From positions 153,233-217,232 of the forward strand of contig JABCPU010000076.1 in the NCBI GenBank assembly GCA_016800925.1: a stretch of 64,000 bases of DNA, given 5' to 3'. This stretch comes from Suillus spraguei. Lineage: Eukaryota; Basidiomycota; Agaricomycetes; Boletales; Suillaceae. The notes under the pieces were generated by a model, which was not told the origin of the DNA, searched no databases, and saw nothing but the letters and a program-made list of their open reading frames with translations. Shown here in pieces: positions 57,368-64,000 of this stretch (positions are counted from its first letter, which is position 1; each line of letters starts with the position of its first letter). The position numbers were made by a program, and so were the translations under genes.

Positions 57368-58329
57368 TTAAGCATTGGCGCTGAAGCCAATGTCTTCATC
57401 TGCCGGCTCATCATCATCTTCTCCTGCCAATGAGTCCAATGCTTCTTCGTCTAGACCGGTGATGCTAGTAACTGAAAGTTTAGTATTGGTACGCGGGTGG
57501 TAAGGGATCAAGCGGAATGCTGCGTAACGCAGTTTGGATATGCTGCCACCTAGCTCAGCTAGCCAGTATGAGCCGCCATTGGTATGACGCACAACTATCA
57601 TTGGACCGAGGTACTGCGGCTTCATCTTTCAACTCAGCTCGTACTTGATCTTGGAATTACGCACTAAGACTAACGTGCCTGGAGCAAAGTTATAGTCTTT
57701 GATAGTAGCACCGTACCGGCGCTCGAATTGCCACACCGAATTGAGCCTAGCCTTGGTGACTTTGTCTCTGATGCTGCAGATATCTTCTTGTCACTTCTGT
57801 AACTGCCGCATGTGGTAAGCATGAGGTCGGTAGTAGAGAACATCTCTTGACTGGGTAGGTCCACTAGAAAGGTACTTTCAGTGAGATCAAATGGAAAGAT
57901 TGGCTTGATGCTGTGAACCATAAAATATGGCGATAGCCCAGTGTCATGATGAATGGTAACACACTCGGCCCAGAACACAGTATGAATGTCTGGTACAGCG
58001 GACTTGTCCTCGCAACTTTTCATGATGGCCTCCCGGACATTGTAATGACGCCTCCGACAATGCTGTTGGCTTGCGAGTTGTAAGGAGAAATGCAGATTGG
58101 GTGAATCCCATAGCAGTTAGCTAACTCTTCTACCACCGCAATGAAAGCTGGCCCGTTGTCAGTCACGATCTCAGTGATAGGTCCCCACCGACACAAAAGC
58201 TCCTTGAAGATGAAGGCGCTAAGGGTCCTGGTGTTTTCCTTGCGTAGCATACACCATTCTGGGTAGCCGGTAAGGGCACAGTGCGCTTGAACTAAGCGAT
58301 CGAATACCCGGCTTTCGGCATCATCATAG
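57368..58329 (-). pseudogene. Ty3-type integrase fragment, second element
   Basis: Minus strand: DDAESRVFDRLVQAHCALTG, FIFKELLCRWGPITEIVTDN (DNG catalytic region), ELANCYGIHPICISPYNSQA. After frame changes come TIHHDTGLSPYFMVHSIKPI and FPFDLTES, then YLGPMIVVRHTNGGSYWLAE and AAFRLIPYHPR, ending FSANA (57368). This is the C-terminal half of a Ty3 integrase with a GPY/F-like tail, truncated on its 5' side exactly where the Harbinger-like element begins. It differs from the 46-53 kb element. Confidence 0.75.
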
Positions 58330-60724
58330 TGGATGACTTTCCATAGGCTGAAATATTCTGATTAGAATATACCGGAGTCTCAAAAATTTACCAAACATTG
58401 CTGATATGTTAATCTATACTGGAATAATCCCCTGTACGCTCATTCAATTAAATTTAGTCTGGTCCTTGATGGACGATAGCTTTGCAGTCCAGCAGCTGCT
58501 TCTTGACAAAGACGAGGCTGAACATTTCGATGACAATGAGAGACTTATGGTGCTTGCTGCTGCTATCATTGCCGGGAGTGAGGTATCACGACAAGAGTGC
58601 ATTGACACTCGGCACCCACATCATTTGTACCTTTGCGACCCCAACTACTTCCAAATCCTCGTATCAACACCCCATGGAAGGTGCTATATGATAGTCAACA
58701 TGATAGAGCCTTCATCACTACAATGGGCATTGATGTGCCCACCTTCTCCTCACTACTTACTGCAGGCTTTGCGCAAGCCTGGTATGAGACACCAATACCT
58801 CGTGAGGATGTCTCTGCGCACGGAACTCCAAGGATAGGTAAATGCTCCCTTGATGCTGCAGGGGCACTTGGGCTTGCGCTACATTATCTCAACTCTACTA
58901 TGCATGCCATTAGCCTCCAGCAGATCTTCGCTATCATCCCCAGTACTGTCACGCATATCTTCACTTCGGTCTTGGTCTTCTCTTACACACCCTTTGCACT
59001 CTACCTGAAGCCAAAATTCAATGGCCTGGAGGCCTGGATTTTGAGCGCTGTAGCGCACTTGTTGTGGCGCGTCACCCCAGACTTGGAGGGGCATTCGGTA
59101 GTATTGATGGCCTTAAACTACCTGTTCAATGTCAAGATATGACTATCGACATCACTCTCGTACATACTCATCCTTTTCTTTTACATACGCAATCACTCTC
59201 CGATACATGCTTCAGACACGTTTTCCTTTGATTCTCCGTCTTAATCAGCATATTAATACCTCTCACCGTCGAATATTGTTGAGTAGTCTTTTGACCCAAT
59301 GTGAAGTCTTCGTTCTTGTCCCTCATCCCTAGTCCGAGCCTCTTCAGATCTTCACATTCAAACCTCCGAGGATGTTGACATTGAGAATGCCACCTTTAAT
59401 GGGTGGCTCTCCAAGCACTTTATCAGTTCTGTGTTAGCTTTTCAGCTGAAGGTAAGTTCAATCTTGTCACTCTAGCCCTGATTAACGACATTACAGGCGT
59501 CATTATTGCTGCAAGGTTGAATGCCCCGGGTAGTTGGCACGACTCACATCTCGCTCATCAGATCTACGCCTCACTTCGAAATAATACCCCCCCAGGCTAC
59601 TATATCATCGCTGACACAGCGTTCCCTCGGGGCAGCAATTACATACAGGGCCGAATCTGCGCACCTCTTAAACAAGGTCAACGGATTCAAGGCTCACTCG
59701 CTGAGATTGACGAGCGGTTAGCATTTAATCATGAGCTCCTGTCCTACCGGCAGACAGCTGAATGGGGGATGCGTGGACTTCAAGGTGCTTTGGAAGATTG
59801 CGTGTACCGCTCAAAATCGCTAACAAAGACTCACGGGGGGATCTTATTGAAATCTGTGTTCGTTTGCACAATCTGCGTGCAATCCGCGTCGGCATCAATC
59901 AAATACGTACGGTGTACCACAAACAATGGCAGGATACGGTTGATGATATTGCAGTGTGGCAAGATTTTGAGAACATGTTGTTTTCAGAGCAGAGGCAGAA
60001 AGATCGCATTACAAGATTCCATGTCATGCTAGAGTACGAGTAGCTTAAGACTTTGATTACAGAACTGAACTATGACAAAAATGACATCTATTTCTATCTA
60101 TATAAGCTGCGCGAGTGCCGTGAGTGAGAGAGCACCGGCAGTGGAATAGAGGAGAGCAGTTGGGCCGGACTCAGGGTTAGATAGGGTGGTGGTGGAATAG
60201 AGGAGAGCAGTTGGGCTGGAGAATAGAGGAGACGGCTTGATTTTGACTGTTCAAGAGGAAGTTTTCACAGATAGAACGTAAGAAGTGACGGGAAATCGAT
60301 ACTACTAGGTTGCATTGGGGGAGATTGGAGGCACCGGTGGCATACAGGTCAGGTAGGCACTCCATTAGTGGGCACAGATAACTGGGGATGTCGTGCTGGG
60401 CACTTAGAATCACCTAGATAGTGGCGGGAGAGAAAGACTTTAGCGTACTTGACGAAAAGTTGAAACGTACCTCAGTATTACTGCGCGAGGTGCCGCATTG
60501 TGTGACATGCATCTCAAGCAAGGCTGATTATGTCAGCGGATATCGCTGGCGTTAGTGGCCTAAAACGGATGTAAGTCGTCTGTAAAGTCTATTGGGGGGG
60601 GGGTAGATGACACATGGTTACGAACTGACTGTAAATGAACACCGGCATCGCGGCACACCTAATAAGGGTAAATATATGATATGATATTCTAATCAGAATA
60701 TTTCAGCCTACGGAAAGTCATCCA
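58330..60724 (+). mobile_element. PIF/Harbinger-like element bounded by 41-bp inverted repeats
   Basis: 58330-58370 and 60684-60724 are inverted copies with one mismatch (tggatgactttcc, tag, gctgaaatattctg, attagaatat). Between them lies a HARBI1-like transposase gene. A clear 3-bp target duplication is not visible (atag outside the left end, ttaa outside the right), so the outer limits are tentative. Confidence 0.6.
58469..60043 (+). pseudogene. Harbinger (HARBI1-like, DDE_4) transposase, frameshifted
   Basis: N-terminus MDDSFAVQQLLLDKDEAEHF; a frame change near 58640 leads to PQLLPNPRINTPWKVLY and DRAFITTMGIDVPTFSSLL. Then SLDAAGALGLALHYLNSTMH and AFGSIDGLKLPVQ (first Asp). After a non-coding stretch (about 59140-59360) come TSEDVDIENATFNGWLSKHF, an intron (about 59453-59497), GVIIAARLNAPGSWHDSHLA, YYIIADTAFPRGS (second Asp) and SYRQTAEWGMRGLQG (Glu). 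A one-base loss near 59790 precedes FGRLRVPLKIANKD and RLHNLRAIRVGINQIRTVY, ending at 60043. All three catalytic residues survive, but at least two frameshifts disable it. Confidence 0.8.
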
Positions 60725-60789
60725 TTAAGTTCCTACGACTTTACATAAAACTTATAAAAGCTTCACCGCGGGTCACCAGCAAGGCGTTT
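60044..60789. other. Non-coding, includes a run of 10 G
   Basis: No gene recognised. A G homopolymer occupies 60594-60603. The words gtggaatagaggagagcagttgggc repeat at about 60139 and 60191. The right inverted repeat of the Harbinger-like element lies within this stretch. Confidence 0.5.
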
Positions 60790-61950
60790 TTAAACGTTTA
60801 TTTCATGATTATTACTGGCCCCAAATCTGCGGGTACACAAGACCCTGTGGGAACTTGGCAGTGACCCTCCCGCAACAGTCGCCTCATCCGTCATGATGCC
60901 GCCGCCGCATGCTTTCATATCGCAGCGCTTCAAATATTCTATCATATGATAGATGAAATTTTCGTAGACAAACATAGGTCTTCTATCAGACTATCACGAA
61001 GGATTCCATTAACGCTGCACTGGTTGGCAGCGCCTACCGTTGAATTCCCCAGCACTCTGGAAGTTCATGTAAGGCATGTTCGCAACCATAAACAGGATCC
61101 TGTGTACTAATCTACACTGCACACCTGGCCGCTCCCTGACTGGCTTCTTGAGGCTCGAGACTTGCCGCGGGATATCCCCAGGAACATACCGTTTCCATTA
61201 ATGCTTTCCATCAGATGCCACCCTGGGATTTATGAAAGCCTTACCTGTAAACGCAGCCTAAGGAGCCTCCAGGTTCATCCTCAGTCGCGAGCGTTTGTTT
61301 CAAGAATTACATATCCGGGGTTCGGATGCTTACAATTAAGCGCACAATTTGATCAGTAATCTGTTACGTTTTGCTTCACCCAAGGTGCGTGCTTGGTATC
61401 CGAAATGACACCCTGGTTCTGCCATTCTAGGTGTGTTCCACAGTCTGCTAGCGGGACGCGCTCGTTTACCGAAGACGACAGAAATTTCACTATCCCCTTA
61501 GCTAATTTCAATTTCTTGCTTAACATCTCTCCAGGCCACGCAGGACTCAGATAAGTAATGATCTGGCAAAGTCTGGAGACGCAGTTTATCGTATCTGCCA
61601 ATGACAGGTGTCATGATCTAGTCTATATAAAGGTCATATGACTTGCTGTACTGAAGAAGCTTGATCCCATGCAGGTTGTAGGAAAGTGCCTGTGCATGAC
61701 TACACGCAACAATGGGGTTTCCTCGGTCTTATCCAAAACAGTATCCGCCTCGAAACGTTCTGATCTCTGATGCCGGGGGGCACCGTTACCCATCAGTCCT
61801 CGCGCAGGGCGACAGTCCTTGGCCTGAGTTGAGTTTGCTTCGGCAGATAACGAGCACTTCTACTTGCATAATAAGTTCGGAAATATAATACTCCGGTCGT
61901 AACTTTGAATGGGGAAGTTACAATGAGAATTAGCAACTGATACTTAAGCG
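60790..61950. repeat. Segmental duplication, copy 2 (uninterrupted)
   Basis: Aligns with 45110-45905 followed by 53440-53760, without the 7.5-kb Ty3 insertion. The junction region (61635-61670, catatgacttgctgtactgaag) is the unoccupied counterpart of the insertion site. Minus-strand fragments such as MFVYENFIYHMIEYL (60975 downward) and ADTINCVSRLCQIITYLS (61601 downward) correspond to those in copy 1 and are interrupted by stops. Confidence 0.65.
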
Positions 61951-62273
61951 TCAATCTTGCATTTGTGCGGATCCATATGGATTTATATGATCACACATGC
62001 GTGTCATAAGATATCTTCCTCCAAGTCTGATGGAACAATCATTGATTTGATGTACAAGTCATTGAATGACACACAGCCCGGCGTCAGCGCTCTCCATCAC
62101 TGGCTATCATGATCAGGATGCTCAGGCCTCATGGTCATGGTGTTTTTGTGCTGACGGCATTGTTAATTTGTTTCTTCAGTAGTGGTATATAAAGACGAGC
62201 AATGATGCCTGCTTCCCCTCCTACGTCCGATCACCTGTCGTTTTGAAACTCTGATATCTAGCTTTACTTCGCA

Positions 62274-63594
62274 ATGGGTGATCTTTCCTTCGTTAGTCGG
62301 TATTGCTTCCACATTGATGATATACTGATATGATTGGCAGGACCCAGTTCAATTTAAAATTGAACCAACGCTTATTCCTGCGACAGACATAGTAAAAGAT
62401 GGTAATTTTCCTAAGTGTAGAGGAGGGCTCGGTGACATCTGGAAATGTTCAATGGCCACACGATCTGGAACTCGACGCCTTGTGAGTTTAGACATGAATA
62501 GAGGACTCATCATTTATCATAATCAAGATTGCCGTCAAATCTATCAGGGTCCTTTCAGCAACAGATACGAAGATATTAGAAGCGATAGGCAAGGTTAGGG
62601 CAGTATTTGATATGCAGTCCCACTCGCTAATACATCTACTCGCCAGAGAGTTCGTCGTGAGGCCTATGTTTGGATACAGTTGGAACACAACCATATTCTC
62701 CCTCTTGATGGTGTAACTCTCGCTGAAGAATTCGGACCACTTCCGGCGCTAGTGTCCCCATGGATGGAAGAAGGATCGCTGGAGGAATACTTGAACCTCA
62801 AGTTTTCTGAATTGTCTGACCTTCGAAAAAAAGAGCTTGTAAGTGCCAAATGGCTACTGCACTAGCTTATACTTAGTCAGATTTCAGATATGGCAGGTGG
62901 CTGCTGGTATTAGTTACCGTGCGTTCCATTGTTGACGAATGTAGCGATCGCACCACATACTAAAGACTATCCACCAGTGCACGGCAAGGGTGTTGTGCAT
63001 GGTGACTTGACAACGGTAGACATTATTCCAATCCACAAGTAGTATGTAACTGAATTCAATAACAGACCAATGTATTGGTTGACAGCTCCGGTTGCCTCCG
63101 TCTCGCAGACTTTGGTCTATCAATGATCCTTGCTGAGGCAGGAAATGCTACATTCAACTCCTGTCATCCAGGCAACGTGCGTTGGATGCCCCCTGAGGCT
63201 CTCCGAGGAGGAGATGAAGACGACGACGAAGCCTGCGATGAGAAACCAACAAAAGCGTGGGACGTCTATTCGTATGGCTGCGTGGCCTTGCAGGTCTGTC
63301 AGATTGGTAACACACGAAACAGTATTCTTACAATAGTCCAAGATCTTCTCTGGAAAACAGCCCTACGGGTGGATAACAAGTGTTTTAGCCGTTATGGGCG
63401 CGATGCAGAAGGGACGTGCGCCTTTCAAGGACACACAGAGTTCTGGGGTCTATCCGAAACAGTTCTTACCGTGTTTGGATAAGAAATCAGACAATCGTCC
63501 GACCATGGATGATATCATGAAGGTCCTGGGATCACCATCTAACCAGGGGTCCCAAGGGCAAGAGCTATGCCTGTCAGCCCTTTCCATAGCTTAG
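62274..63594 (+). CDS. TKL-like protein kinase K8, intact, 8 exons
   Basis: Exons: 62274-62291, 62341-62481, 62528-62593, 62647-62838, 62888-62918, 62978-63015, 63066-63293, 63343-63594; 321 aa in phase. Very short first exon (MGDLSF), then VQFKIEPTLIPATDI, CRGGLGDIWKC (Gly loop), IAVKSIRV, RVRREAYVWIQLEHNHILPL, LVSPWMEEGSLEEYLNL, VVHGDLTTTNVLVD, LADFGLSMIL, VRWMPPEALRGG, and an acidic insert (GGDEDDDEACDEK) before WDVYSYGCVALQ. C-terminus DNRPTMDDIMKVLG. Catalytic Lys, Asp and DFG are intact; the catalytic-loop Lys is Thr. The 31- and 38-nt exons match K4, K5 and K6, but other exons differ. K7 is its closest relative in the window. Confidence 0.85.
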
Positions 63595-64000
63595 TCGGCA
63601 CGTAGCTTCACCTGATCTCAGCCTTGCTCGCTCTCTCTGGACTACCTGCCTCTCGGTGTAGTTCACAGTAAGCATCGGCATATAGTGAGATATTTTGTTC
63701 TATTCTTACCTGTTGCGCACTGCGCAAAGATTGTAGATTCAGAATCAACTACCGTTCTTGGCGCTCGCTGCCAGGCATCGGAGTTCAAATCATTAAATTA
63801 TAATAAATATTATACAACGGCAACCTTCAAAACATAGAATACGTGAAAACTATTCTTTGCAAAATATTATGCCCTTTCAAACGGATTCTAACAGGCTGCT
63901 GAATCAGTGCTCAGTGATCGAGACATCCTGACAATATAAATACGTACTGAATCATGACGCGCAGCTTTTCGTCTCATCCGCCGCGTCATTAACGTTTACT
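63595..64000. other. Right-edge non-coding sequence
   Basis: 3' flank of K8. No ORF or motif recognised. Confidence 0.5.

Overview
The window is fungal nuclear DNA, most likely from an Agaricomycete and probably an ectomycorrhizal-type Boletales species. The evidence is many short (about 45-70 nt) GT-AG introns, a NACHT-WD40 gene of the mushroom type, DUF6593 genes, a local family of TKL-like kinases with HGDLT catalytic loops, a chromodomain Ty3 retroelement, and PIF/Harbinger and rve-integrase transposons. The order is inferred from remembered family resemblance, not from a search. I saw no rRNA or tRNA gene and no CRISPR array.

Layout. 0-4 kb: left-edge partial gene, short tandem repeats, and a complete 7-exon integrase-domain transposon gene. 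4-8.5 kb (minus strand): decayed or truncated PIG-S, Cys-rich EGF-like membrane protein and amidase genes. 8.55-9.86 kb: a TA-flanked element with perfect 40-bp terminal inverted repeats. 10-12.4 kb: an unidentified ORF, an AT-hook ORF and a Tc1-like transposase remnant. 12.8-24.4 kb: conserved genes MDE1 (methionine salvage), GCV1 (glycine cleavage T protein) and RRP46 (exosome), two DUF6593 paralogues flanking GCV1, and a NACHT-WD40 pseudogene. 25.9-44.6 kb plus 62.3-63.6 kb: eight related kinase genes, four intact (35.3, 37.5, 40.5 and 62.3 kb) and four decayed. The CCAAT-factor gene HAP5 lies between them at 32.3-33.2 kb. 45.9-53.4 kb: a full-length but dead Ty3 chromovirus on the minus strand, with 5-bp target duplications and a solo LTR nested in its 3' LTR. 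54.8-60.7 kb: a zinc-binding gag-like gene split by another solo LTR, a Ty3 integrase fragment and a Harbinger transposase. A diverged segmental duplication (45.1-45.9 plus 53.4-53.8 kb versus 60.8-61.95 kb) supplies an empty-site paralogue for the Ty3 insertion.

Taken together, a few housekeeping genes that keep exact splice phase throughout (MDE1, GCV1, HAP5) sit in a repeat-rich, fast-changing region carrying kinase and NACHT families. Most striking are a likely 3-nt microexon encoding the catalytic Glu of MDE1, and the Ty3 element. That element combines a self-priming-type primer site, a GGATTTT slip site at the gag stop, and an ATGA stop/start overlap leading into a third zinc-knuckle ORF.
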